Positions 1 to 7,852 of a stretch of 64,000 bases of DNA are shown one piece after another. Position 1 is the stretch's first letter; each line of letters opens with the position of its first letter. This DNA is from Acidobacteriota bacterium. Its GTDB lineage: Bacteria; Acidobacteriota; Blastocatellia; UBA7656. A model generated the notes under the pieces. The model saw nothing but the letters and a program-made list of their open reading frames with translations. It made no database searches and was not told the origin of the DNA. The position numbers were made by a program, and so were the translations under genes. The DNA lies in contig JBBPIG010000001.1 of NCBI GenBank assembly GCA_038040445.1, forward strand, positions 154,402 to 218,401. Direction: 5' to 3'.

Positions 1-287
1 CGCCTTCAGGGGGACGAATAATGGGAACATACTTACGCGAATGTTAGGAGTACTAGCGACTCGCTTACGGCTGCCGCTGCGACTTTGGGTTGCACACGCA
101 GATTTAAGTCAAGACAATCTCGTGACGGTAGGGAAGATAGTGAGGCGTCTTTCTTTGACCTTAGTGCCGAGCGATGTGCGGTGGGCGGGTCTGAAAGCCA
201 TCGCCTAGAAAAGCCGAGCAAATCGCGAATTAATCTCTCGTGCTTGCGCGCGGCGGTGTGCAATCTGATCAAGCTAGCAAACCGAAT
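1..287. other. Left-edge stretch with no supportable gene
   Basis: I see no protein family in any frame here. The open frames are short and mutually overlapping. The position before the broken trpA copy would normally hold the end of trpB, but no trpB-like C-terminus is present. The stretch may be scrambled DNA left by the rearrangement that produced the trpA duplication. Confidence 0.4.
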
Positions 288-565
288 GAGAAGAATCGAA
301 ATGAGTTCAACGGCCCGAGGCGCGAAGGGCGTCAGGGGTTCATCCCATACATGACCGCAGGCGATCCTTCTCTCGAATCAACAGAGCAAATCATTCTCGA
401 ACTCGAAAGCAGCGGGGCTGACATCATCGAACTCGGCGTGCCGTTCTCTGATCCGATGGCCGACGGTCCGGTGATTCAAAGAGCTTCGGGCAGAGCCCTC
501 ACCGATCACATTAGTGTTCGCGACTGTCTCGAACTCGTGCGGCGAGTCCGAAGAACGAAGTCCAC
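288..565 (+). pseudogene. Truncated, frameshifted copy of the trpA 5' end
   Basis: This is a partial duplicate of the first third of tryptophan synthase alpha. The ATG at 288 begins MRRIE, matching MSRIE of the intact copy at 2172. The frame then shifts by one base, and from about 330 to 555 the product again parallels TrpA, including ITAGDPS-like and GVPFSDPMADG motifs. Similarity stops near codon 90, just after the VRRVR segment, and the frame runs into unrelated sequence ending at 590. The duplicated block differs from the intact gene at many third positions, so it is either old or came from a relative. It lacks most of the TIM barrel and cannot be functional. Both the start and the end are broken. 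Confidence 0.85.
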
Positions 566-611
566 ATGGTCTGTTCACCTCTTTGGTTGATCTCTATCAT
601 CGGAACTGAGA

Positions 612-1946
612 TCAGCGTATTCGCCTGATCATCTCAGCGGGAGTCTCAAAGGCTAATTGTCCGATCAATGGATGAGTTAGAAGATAGTTGACGGTTTGGT
701 CCAGGTGAGAATGTTGATCGGGGTGGATTGATACATCACTCCTCACAACGAGGGCTAAATACGGACTGTCGGAACTGGTCAGCACAGTGTTTACGATTCT
801 ACACAAACTCCATGGGTTGAACGCTAAGTTCAACGTCAGATAATCCTCATCATTCGCCTCGTAACAAGTGAGCTCCTTTGGAGAGCTATTCAGATAGAAA
901 TTGGCGCCTGCTACCTTCACCTGGATCGAATGTGGCTTTCCGTCCTTCAACCAGGTTGGGACGGGGACGTTAAAAGAATGCTTACCGTCACCCTTGCCGG
1001 CGGCTAGCAGATCCTGCCTAAAGGTAGCGGCGATGGCTGTAGTCAGTGGATGGTCACCTTCATATATTTCCACCTCGATGGGTATCCCGGATCGGTTCTT
1101 ATCATATGCCCAACCTGAAATGAACTCGCAATCAGCTCGATCCAGATATCCTTCATACATTCCATTTGAAGGATGCGGCTTAGAACCAGAACCTCGCGGA
1201 AGCGCCGATCCTACTTGAGGGTTGATATTCTCTGAGCACGCTTTCAGCTCAACCTGGCTGGACGATATGGCGGGCCAATCAGGGCGACCGGCGCTCAACG
1301 GGATAATCCATAGTCTTCGTCTCAGGTACGAGCCAGGTTTTCTAAAATCGGTTCTGGAGGGGCGATACGGACGTTGCGGGATCTGTGAATAATCGAGAAA
1401 GTTGCCGGTGAAAGGTTCCTCAATGTGCCCTCCTTTCTGCCCCGGCTCCAAGGTCAGGTCAAAGCGCGCTCCAAGCTTTTCTATCAGTTTTAGGGTCGCA
1501 TTGTTCATCCAGTGATCGCCGAAGCGGAAGTATGAGCAACGTTCATTAAGCGATTCGCGAAAGGACTCAAAGCCCATTCGTAAGCAGGAGTTAATCCAGT
1601 CCTGACTTGCGAGGTCTACAATCCATTTATCTAAGCTCTCATTCCACCGCCAGGGATGCGCGTGCAATCCAATCGCATCACCAGCCCGTTTGATTTCTTT
1701 TATCAACGAGTGGTAGCGCGTCACGGCCCACGAGGCTGATCCGTAGGTGCTTGCTATCTGAGGGTCGATCCGAAAGAACCATGAGAAATGTACGGGTGAT
1801 CCCGTTGCAGCCTCGAGACGAGGTCTAAGCTTGCTGAAGAGTTCATAGGTGGCTTCAAAACCGCTCCAGTCCTTTTGAACACTCGGATCAATCAGACGCT
1901 CGTCCGGCTCGACATCAATGCACATTACAACTGGTATCTTCTTCAT
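612..1946 (-). CDS. Polysaccharide deacetylase-like protein with an inserted carbohydrate-associated beta domain
   Basis: The N-terminus (MCIDVEPDER, then a GLHAHPWRW motif near residue 100) resembles the NodB-type deacetylase fold with its early Asp and HxH metal ligands. At about residues 255-355 there is a separate segment with GYLDRADCEFISGWAYD, FRQDLLAAGKGDGKHSF and LKDGKPHSI motifs. This is a beta-rich module often seen attached to bacterial glycosyltransferases and surface-sugar proteins. Deacetylase-like sequence seems to resume afterwards (VVRSDVSIHPDQHSHLDQT), so the module sits inside the catalytic region. I chose the ATG at 1946 because the family core starts there; an ATG at 1970 is also possible and neither has a clear ribosome site. 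It lies opposite to and between the two trpA copies and looks less GC-rich than its neighbours, which suggests acquisition. The substrate is unknown. Confidence 0.6.
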   Translation of the reverse strand: MKKIPVVMCIDVEPDERLIDPSVQKDWSGFEATYELFSKLRPRLEAATGSPVHFSWFFRIDPQIASTYGSASWAVTRYHSLIKEIKRAGDAIGLHAHPWRWNESLDKWIVDLASQDWINSCLRMGFESFRESLNERCSYFRFGDHWMNNATLKLIEKLGARFDLTLEPGQKGGHIEEPFTGNFLDYSQIPQRPYRPSRTDFRKPGSYLRRRLWIIPLSAGRPDWPAISSSQVELKACSENINPQVGSALPRGSGSKPHPSNGMYEGYLDRADCEFISGWAYDKNRSGIPIEVEIYEGDHPLTTAIAATFRQDLLAAGKGDGKHSFNVPVPTWLKDGKPHSIQVKVAGANFYLNSSPKELTCYEANDEDYLTLNLAFNPWSLCRIVNTVLTSSDSPYLALVVRSDVSIHPDQHSHLDQTVNYLLTHPLIGQLAFETPAEMIRRIR

Positions 1947-2171
1947 AGATAGTGAGCCAGCCAAGTGCATCTGCCACTCAGAGTGACTGATGCTGTGACT
2001 GACAAAACCGCCTGACGTATATAATTATCAAGTCTAGGCGGCTCAAGAACAAGCGGACGTTCTGCTCAAACCTGAGGTATAGTGAAAACGGAAATACTGA
2101 TCGATCGAAAGTCGTTCAGCGTTCGGTTCGCCCGGCAAGCCGGCGTTGGGAGAACAATCGAAGCAAAGAGT

Positions 2172-2972
2172 ATGAGCCGAATCGAAACAAAGTTCGATGA
2201 CCTCAAGCGCAAAGGGCGCAAGGGTTTTGTCCCGTACATCACCGCCGGAGATCCTTCTCTCGAGGCGACGGAACAAATCATACTCGAGCTCGAACGCGGC
2301 GGGGCTGACATAATCGAGCTCGGTGTGCCGTTCTCGGATCCGATGGCCGACGGGCCGGTGATTCAAAGAGCTTCAGCGCGAGCGCTCGCCAATCACGTGA
2401 GTGTCCGTGGCTGTCTTGAACTTGTGCGTCGAGTCCGAAAGCAGAGCGAAGTCCCGATAGTCTTATTCAGCTATCTGAATCCGCTTCTGTCACTCGGGGT
2501 TGAGCGGCTCAGCGACGAGCTTCGAGGCGCGGGCGTTGATGGTGTGTTGGCCACTGACCTCGTGCCGGAAGAAGCCGATGAGTTTCGAGCCGCGATGCAA
2601 GCTGCAGAGATCGACTTGATCTTTCTTGTTGCGCCCACGAGCACCGATGAACGCATCAAGCGCGTGACCGAAGCCAGCAGCGGGTTCGTGTATGCGGTCT
2701 CTCGAACCGGAGTGACCGGAGTTCAGCAGAGCTTGTCTGAAGCCGCTGCGCATCTCGTTGAGCGCGTCAGGCGATTCACTGATCTGCCAGTCGCCGTCGG
2801 GTTCGGCGTCTCGACTCCCGAGCACGTTGCTGAAGTCTGGCAGCACGCAGACGCCGCGGTCGTGGGTAGCCGCATTGTCGCCGAGATAGAAAGCAACGCA
2901 GGCGATTCGGCTTTGGTAGAGAAGGTCGGTAGGCTCGCTCGGTGGCTGATTTCAAGTCGATCCGAGTGTTGA
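2172..2972 (+). CDS. trpA: Tryptophan synthase alpha subunit
   Basis: The enzyme cleaves indole-3-glycerol phosphate to indole and glyceraldehyde 3-phosphate and passes indole to TrpB. It has 266 residues, the usual length. The catalytic acids are in register with the classic enzyme: Glu49 in DIIELGVPFSD and Asp60 in PMADGP. The phosphate-binding GFGVSTPE loop is near the C-terminus. The frame is open from 2082, but the ATG at 2172 gives the standard MSRIE start and matches the start of the broken copy at 288. It leads a rightward set of aromatic amino acid genes (chorismate mutase, DAHP synthase, prephenate dehydrogenase). No trpB is adjacent in the window, which is unusual. Confidence 0.95.
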   Translation: MSRIETKFDDLKRKGRKGFVPYITAGDPSLEATEQIILELERGGADIIELGVPFSDPMADGPVIQRASARALANHVSVRGCLELVRRVRKQSEVPIVLFSYLNPLLSLGVERLSDELRGAGVDGVLATDLVPEEADEFRAAMQAAEIDLIFLVAPTSTDERIKRVTEASSGFVYAVSRTGVTGVQQSLSEAAAHLVERVRRFTDLPVAVGFGVSTPEHVAEVWQHADAAVVGSRIVAEIESNAGDSALVEKVGRLARWLISSRSEC

Positions 2973-3057
2973 CCATCCTCACATTGCGCTCTTCAAATCC
3001 TGGGTTATCATTGCTGCTTTTGCTTCGCGCGACTAAACTAGACAGTCCGAGCGGGCG

Positions 3058-3384
3058 GTGACTGACTTGACCATAGAAGACTGGCGAGACGAAATCGATC
3101 GGTTGGATGAGCAGCTGGTGAAGCTGCTCAATGCTCGCTCGCAGTGCGCTATCGAGCTTGGACGAATCAAACGCGAGCTTGGGCTGGCGATCTACTCGCC
3201 GGATCGTGAAAGGGAAGTCATCGCTCACGTGACGGGGATCAACCCGGGGCCGTTGGATCGGGACGCGGTTCGCCGCCTGTTCGAGAGAATCATCGATGAA
3301 TCTCGGAGCATCGAACGGGTCACGGTTGAGAAGGAAACGAAGGGCGGGAACTCGGGGAAGCGGAAGAAACGGGAGAAGGGTTGA
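3058..3384 (+). CDS. Chorismate mutase, AroQ class
   Basis: This converts chorismate to prephenate, the branch toward phenylalanine and tyrosine. The 108-residue all-helical protein has the AroQ pattern: Arg10 in the first helix (EDWRDEIDRLDEQL), Arg27 in LLNARSQCA, Lys38 in GRIKRE and the SPDRERE segment with Asp49, Arg50 and Glu51. It is a stand-alone mutase, not fused to dehydratase or dehydrogenase. The start is GTG at 3058, just after a GAGCGGGCG stretch. The C-terminus is a lysine/glycine-rich tail of low complexity. It sits 85 bases after trpA and before aroF, consistent with co-transcription. Confidence 0.9.
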   Translation: MTDLTIEDWRDEIDRLDEQLVKLLNARSQCAIELGRIKRELGLAIYSPDREREVIAHVTGINPGPLDRDAVRRLFERIIDESRSIERVTVEKETKGGNSGKRKKREKG

Positions 3385-3385
3385 T

Positions 3386-3462
3386 ACTTTGCGGCTTGGC
3401 GTCTGAGTGACGTTTTGTTTCGCGCAAAGAACGCTAAGATACGCAAAGCTCGCTAAGAAAAG
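3386..3462. repeat. CGCAAAG/CGCTAAG-type intergenic repeat
   Basis: The gap between the chorismate mutase gene and aroF holds CGCAAAG-AACGCTAAG-ATACGCAAAG-CTCGCTAAG on the right. A reversed counterpart (CTTTGCGGCTTGGCGT) lies on the left, so the two arms could pair. The type resembles the CGCAGAG arrays at 42.9 kb and 52.8 kb. Confidence 0.6.
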
Positions 3463-3471
3463 AGGTCACGC

Positions 3472-4515
3472 ATGGTCATCGTAATGGAGGAGACTGCTAC
3501 CGAGGAGCAGATCTCCGGCGTAATAGATAAGCTGGTACGGTTAGGTTTTGACATACACCGATCGACGGGGGTTCGGCACACTGTGCTCGGGGCTGTTGGT
3601 GAACGCGACATCGATTGGCGAGACATTGAGTTGCTCGATGGCGTCAAGGAGGTGCTGCGAATAACCGCGCCCTATAAGCTCGCCAGCCGCGGCTTTAAAC
3701 CCGAAGGCACGCAGATCACTATCAAGGACGTGACTATAGGCGGGCGCGAAGTCGTGATGATGGCCGGGCCTTGCACTGTCGAAAGCCGCGATCAGGTCAT
3801 GGACATTGCCGAGATCGTGTCGCGCCATGGAGCCAAGGTGCTGCGCGGCGGAGCCTTCAAACCGCGCACGTCGCCTTATTCGTTTCAGGGACTCGGTGAA
3901 GAAGGGCTGAAGTATATGAGGCAAGCCGCCGACCGTCACGACTTGCTCGTGGTGTCCGAGGTGATGGAACCTTCGCAGATACCTTTGTTCATTCGATACG
4001 TCGATATACTTCAGATCGGCGCGCGCAATATGCAGAATTTCAATCTGCTTCGTGAGGTTGGCCGAATCAACAAACCGGTGCTCTTAAAGCGCGGGCCGTC
4101 GGCGACCATCGAAGAAACGCTGCTCGCGGCCGAGTACATAATGGCGGGCGGCAATCACGAGGTCATGCTCTGCGAGCGAGGCATCCGCACCTTCGAGCCT
4201 TATCTCAGAAACACGTTTGATATCGCCGCGATTCCGGTGTTCAAGAAGCTGTCTCATCTTCCGGTCGTTGCCGATCCGAGCCATGCAACCGGCCGCCGCG
4301 ATAAGGTGCCTCCTGTTGCGCAGGCGGCGGTAGCCGCGGGAGCGGATGCCTTGTTGATCGAGGTTCACAACGATCCTGAGAACGCATTGTGCGATGGCGC
4401 GCAGTCGTTGTTGCCGGACCAGTTTGAGCAGTTGATGCACCGGCTTCGATTGATCGCTCAGGCGGTCGACCGGGAAGTTGCTCCGGGTGTGGAGGAAGCA
4501 GCGGTGAAGGACTGA
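3472..4515 (+). CDS. aroF: 3-deoxy-7-phosphoheptulonate (DAHP) synthase, type I-beta
   Basis: This catalyses the first step of the shikimate pathway, condensing phosphoenolpyruvate and erythrose 4-phosphate. Residues 1-70 form a ferredoxin-like (ACT-like) N-terminal domain of the Thermotoga type, which in that family mediates feedback by aromatic amino acids. The KDPS-type TIM barrel follows from about residue 85. The metal-ligand Cys101 sits in MAGPCTVES, followed by GGAFKPRTSPYSFQG, IGARNMQNF and ADPSHATGRR motifs. The 347-residue length is typical. The start is ATG 3472 behind AAGAGG. It is placed between chorismate mutase and prephenate dehydrogenase. Confidence 0.95.
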   Translation: MVIVMEETATEEQISGVIDKLVRLGFDIHRSTGVRHTVLGAVGERDIDWRDIELLDGVKEVLRITAPYKLASRGFKPEGTQITIKDVTIGGREVVMMAGPCTVESRDQVMDIAEIVSRHGAKVLRGGAFKPRTSPYSFQGLGEEGLKYMRQAADRHDLLVVSEVMEPSQIPLFIRYVDILQIGARNMQNFNLLREVGRINKPVLLKRGPSATIEETLLAAEYIMAGGNHEVMLCERGIRTFEPYLRNTFDIAAIPVFKKLSHLPVVADPSHATGRRDKVPPVAQAAVAAGADALLIEVHNDPENALCDGAQSLLPDQFEQLMHRLRLIAQAVDREVAPGVEEAAVKD

Positions 4516-4641
4516 GAGGACGAACGACCGAGGACGGAGGACCGAGGACGATCGCCGGTCGGCCGGCATCGGTCCCCGGTCGGCCGTCATAGGTCAGCAG
4601 TTTGGTCACCGGTCGCCCGTCATCGGTCAGCAGTTTTGGTT
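4516..4641. repeat. Heptad-period degenerate tandem repeat (GAGGACG / GGTCGGC type)
   Basis: The whole aroF-tyrA gap is repeat. It begins with 7-base units GAGGACG-AACGACC-GAGGACG-GAGGACC-GAGGACG, then turns into GGTCGGC-CGGCATC-GGTCCCC-GGTCGGC-CGTCATA-GGTCAGC and a second near copy ending in GTCAGCAGTTTTGG. The left arm (GGACC, GACC) is partly complementary to the right arm (GGTC), so a fold-back is possible. Confidence 0.8.
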
Positions 4642-5541
4642 ATGCGATTCAAACATGTCGCAATTGTGGGAGTCGGTCTGATAGGCGGGTCGTTTGCGCT
4701 TGCTGCACGGCGGGCGGGTCTCGCCGAGCGCATAACCGGCTGGGACCGTAAAGATGCGCTTGATGAAGCTCGCGCGCGCGGCGTGATTGATGGCATCGAA
4801 AGCACGTTCGATTCGGATCGGGTCAGCGAGGCTGATCTCATCTACCTCGCTGCGCCGGTGGGAGCGATTTTGAATTTTCTGCGCACGCGCGCGAACTCGT
4901 TAAAGCCTGGCGCGATTGTAACCGACGCCGGCAGCACCAAGCGCGAGATCTGCCGCGCGGCGCGTGAGGCGCTTCCGCATGAAGTCGCTTTTGTAGGCGG
5001 GCACCCGATGGCCGGAAGCGAACGAACGGGCATTGAATTCGCAGACGCGGATCTCTTCAGTGGGGCTGCCTACGCCCTGGTTGCAGACGGGGGCCCGGAC
5101 TCAGATGCTATGCGCGCGGTCACTCAAGTTGTGAGCAGCATCGGAGCAAATCCGATCGCGATGACTGCTGAGCGGCACGATCGAATCGCCGCACGGATCA
5201 GTCATACGCCTGAGATGCTGTCGATAGCGCTTGCGCTGGCGGTCGCGCGAACGGGCGAAGCTGAAACGCTTGCGCTGGCGGGAAGCGGCTTCATGGAAAT
5301 GACCCGGCTTGCCGAGAGCCGGTGGTCGGTATGGGAAGATATCTGCCGCACGAACGCCGATGAAGTTTCCTCCGCGCTTGATGAAGCGATTGCGGAGATC
5401 GAAGCCGTCCGGGCCGCGATCTTCAGCGGCGACTTCGCGGCCCTTAGCGAAATGTTCGACGCGGCCGGGACGTTGATGCGCCGTTTTCACGATCAGAGGA
5501 AACACAATGCCGATTCATCTGGACGGCTGGAAGGTAAGTGA
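4642..5541 (+). CDS. tyrA: Prephenate dehydrogenase
   Basis: This NAD(P)-dependent enzyme oxidatively decarboxylates prephenate to 4-hydroxyphenylpyruvate for tyrosine synthesis. The Rossmann motif GVGLIGG lies at residues 10-16. The family motifs GGHPMAGSERTG and ISHTPEMLS follow, and the helical dimerisation domain fills the C-terminal half. There is no ACT domain, so allosteric control by tyrosine would have to come from elsewhere. I use ATG 4642; a TTG at 4636 is also in frame. The stop is three bases before the next ATG, so translational coupling with the phosphatase gene is likely. Confidence 0.92.
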   Translation: MRFKHVAIVGVGLIGGSFALAARRAGLAERITGWDRKDALDEARARGVIDGIESTFDSDRVSEADLIYLAAPVGAILNFLRTRANSLKPGAIVTDAGSTKREICRAAREALPHEVAFVGGHPMAGSERTGIEFADADLFSGAAYALVADGGPDSDAMRAVTQVVSSIGANPIAMTAERHDRIAARISHTPEMLSIALALAVARTGEAETLALAGSGFMEMTRLAESRWSVWEDICRTNADEVSSALDEAIAEIEAVRAAIFSGDFAALSEMFDAAGTLMRRFHDQRKHNADSSGRLEGK

Positions 5542-5544
5542 TAG

Positions 5545-6294
5545 ATGCCGACTTACGTCATAGGCGACATACACGGCCGATCGAGGCTGCTCGATCAGCT
5601 CATACAAAATGTGCCCTGGGATGTCGCTCAAGACAAAATCATCTTTCTGGGTGACTTGATAGATCGAGGCAAGGATGCGCCGGGCGTCGTCAATCGAGTG
5701 ATTGAGCTTGTGAAGGAAAATCCAAACATCGTCGTTCTGCGCGGCAACCACGAACAGATGCTGCTCGATTGCCTCGACCACGGCGATCTGCAGTGGCTGA
5801 TTCCGGAGAACGGAGGCCTGGCGACTTTGTCGGCTTACGGTTTTGAGCTTGATCAGTTGAAGGACGTGTCCGACATAAAGATTCCGGCCGAGCACGTCGA
5901 ATTTTTCAGGAGCTTGCCGTACTTCCACGAGGACGAGCAAGCGATCTACGTTCATGCAGGACTGGTTCCCGGAGAACATCCGTCGGAGACGGATTGCGAC
6001 GTGCTTGTGTGGACGCGCGACCTCGACTTTTTTAAAGGCTACGACGGCAAGCTGTGTTTCTTCGGCCACACGCCTACGGCCTTTCTCCCGCGCGAGGGGC
6101 GCAGCAGGCGCTGGGGCATCTATATTCACAACGGTTGCGTAGGAATTGATACGAGCGGAGAAGATGGAAGCCCGCTTTCGTGCATTCAAGTCGAGACCTT
6201 CACTCTCTACCAGTCTTATCCTTCCGGCACCACTCAGGTCGAGAGACTGAGGCACCGCAAGCCATCGAGCCCCTTTGCTCGGATCGCACCGTGA
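5545..6294 (+). CDS. Serine/threonine protein phosphatase (PP2A-like metallophosphoesterase)
   Basis: A cytoplasmic calcineurin-like phosphoesterase with the complete metal-site set. Asp8 and His10 are in GDIHG, Asp37 is in GDLIDRG, and Asn68/His69 are in GNHE. VHAG and FGHTP follow later. At 249 residues it matches bacterial PrpA/PP2A-type phosphatases and the related diadenosine tetraphosphatases; sequence alone does not separate these roles. It starts three bases after tyrA, giving an apparent operon, though no functional tie to tyrosine synthesis is known. Confidence 0.88.
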   Translation: MPTYVIGDIHGRSRLLDQLIQNVPWDVAQDKIIFLGDLIDRGKDAPGVVNRVIELVKENPNIVVLRGNHEQMLLDCLDHGDLQWLIPENGGLATLSAYGFELDQLKDVSDIKIPAEHVEFFRSLPYFHEDEQAIYVHAGLVPGEHPSETDCDVLVWTRDLDFFKGYDGKLCFFGHTPTAFLPREGRSRRWGIYIHNGCVGIDTSGEDGSPLSCIQVETFTLYQSYPSGTTQVERLRHRKPSSPFARIAP

Positions 6295-6301
6295 CGCGCT
6301 G

Positions 6302-6988
6302 ATGATCAGATCGGTTTCGAATCGGCGTGCGCTTCTTACCTTCCTCATTCGCAGGTGTCTGCACTGTTTCGCCGCCGTGGCTGCGATCGTGCATTGCGGC
6401 TGCGGTAACAGCGTGTTGCTCGACGAGCGCTTTCACGATACGCGTCTGATCGAATGGACGGTTGTTGACGATCCCGACACCATCGAAGGGCCGTCGGATT
6501 GGCGCGTCCAGGAAGATGGACGAGTGCATCAGCACGGTAACGTCTGGGGTCGCCGCGGCGATTTCATCGGGTGCTGGTATGGCACTTATCTCATCGCCGG
6601 CGGGGCTGGCTGGAAAGACTACAAATTGTCTGTGAAGGCAAAACCGGAGGATGACGACGGCTTCGGAGTGGTCTTTCGATATCAGGATGCAGAGCATTTC
6701 TATCGCCTGCTGTTCTTGCAAGACGGCTTGAGCGGCGGTCCGATCACCAGGTTGGACAGGCGGGAAGGCGCGGATTACACTGAGCTTTGGTCCACTGCGA
6801 AAGGCTATCGGCCAGGTATCGAAACGCTGATCGACGTGAGCGTCGAGGGAGATGTGATCAAGGCTTCGGTGGATGGAAGGCCGTTGTTAGAGGTGAAAGA
6901 TGGTTCTTACAGGCACGGTAAGATCGGTCTATTCTGCTACGCGCAAAAGGGCCAGGCGTTCGATGATGTGAGGGTTGTGAAGGAATAG
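6302..6988 (+). CDS. Putative secreted lectin-like/DUF1080-like protein
   Basis: The start at ATG 6302 gives an arginine-rich N-terminus, a hydrophobic helix and cysteines (IVHCGCGNS), so it is exported and may be a lipoprotein, although the lipobox is imperfect. The remaining 200 residues look like a concanavalin-type jelly roll. There is an FHDTRLIEWTVVDD start, a WKDYKLSVKAKP strand, GFGVVFRYQD, and a closing GKIGLFCYAQKGQAFDDVRV motif, as in DUF1080/LamG-like sugar-binding or 3-keto-glycoside hydrolase-like domains. No catalytic residue can be assigned. A TTG at 6275 would overlap the phosphatase gene. Confidence 0.6.
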   Translation: MIRSVSNRRALLTFLIRRCLHCFAAVAAIVHCGCGNSVLLDERFHDTRLIEWTVVDDPDTIEGPSDWRVQEDGRVHQHGNVWGRRGDFIGCWYGTYLIAGGAGWKDYKLSVKAKPEDDDGFGVVFRYQDAEHFYRLLFLQDGLSGGPITRLDRREGADYTELWSTAKGYRPGIETLIDVSVEGDVIKASVDGRPLLEVKDGSYRHGKIGLFCYAQKGQAFDDVRVVKE

Positions 6989-7098
6989 CATGTGGTCAGC
7001 CTTCATTCTATTCAGATGTGGTACCTAATGGCGAGCGTAGCCGAGCATTACACGTCAGGCCTCCGCTCGGAAAGGACGAAGAATTGAATCGCTCTACT

Positions 7099-7713
7099 AT
7101 GACCTTTATGTCTGTCTTGGCAGCGATGATACTTATGGCTTTGGTTGCTTGTCCTTTGTTAGCAGAAGCAACTCTTCAGACGGAACACGATTCACGAGGC
7201 CCAAACTCTGGGATGAACCTGGCGCCAAATCCATCTTTTGAGGACGGAGAAGACTATCCGATTGGTTGGGAAATAGAAGGTCGAGGCGAGGGCACGATCA
7301 GATGGAAGGCCGCGCAAGGACATGCTGGAAATCACTCATTGTCCATTCGAAATCCTGGAGCCGGCTCGAATCTACGGTGGACTGCGCGACAATTGATCCA
7401 GATCGAGCCTGATCACGACTATGAAATATCAGCTTGGTATCGAAATACAACCCAAACCAGCAGCGTCGCTTTTCTTGCAGTCTTTTGGGGAGAAGATCAA
7501 TTTGCCTTGGGCAGCACAGGTATCTGGCAGATGAAACCGACTACAGAATGGAACTACCGCAGATTTGTAATCACCGGGAGTCAGATAAGAAAAAACTTTC
7601 CCGGAGCGAACAGAGTGCAACTTTCTTTCGGCGGCTCGACTCGCATTCAAGAGCGTGGAGCGATATGGATTGACGATGTGGGTTTCAAAGATGTTACAGC
7701 AAATCAACGATAG
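7099..7713 (+). CDS. Secreted carbohydrate-binding-module-like protein
   Basis: From ATG 7099 the protein has a signal peptide (MTFMSVLAAMILMALVACP...AEA). One domain of about 160 residues follows, opening with NLAPNPSFEDGED and a W-rich core and closing with IWIDDVGFKDV. This is the layout of the CBM4/9 family of jelly-roll carbohydrate-binding modules. It carries no catalytic domain, so it is probably a stand-alone binder or surface protein. A GAAAGGACG ribosome site lies closer to a TTG at 7084, which would add five residues before the same signal peptide. The following gap to 7852 shows nothing clear. Confidence 0.6.
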   Translation: MTFMSVLAAMILMALVACPLLAEATLQTEHDSRGPNSGMNLAPNPSFEDGEDYPIGWEIEGRGEGTIRWKAAQGHAGNHSLSIRNPGAGSNLRWTARQLIQIEPDHDYEISAWYRNTTQTSSVAFLAVFWGEDQFALGSTGIWQMKPTTEWNYRRFVITGSQIRKNFPGANRVQLSFGGSTRIQERGAIWIDDVGFKDVTANQR

Positions 7714-7852
7714 AATTCGCAAGCAAAAGCAGGTCGAAAAGACGCCTTGGCCGAGATCGCAAGAGCGTTTCTTATGGTTTCTAAGGCGCTGCTCGCGGCC
7801 CCGCTGATGCAACAGGATAGATCGCGGCTGGACACCAGTAGAAGAGGATTCA

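Noticed and set aside
4084-4590. Overlapping minus-strand frames of 122 and 168 codons across the end of the DAHP synthase gene
   Set aside because: They run antisense to conserved barrel motifs and through repeat DNA; arginine/proline-rich text with no family.
5515-6348. A 277-codon minus-strand frame over the phosphatase gene
   Set aside because: The plus-strand frame contains the complete phosphoesterase motif set; the opposite frame has no family.
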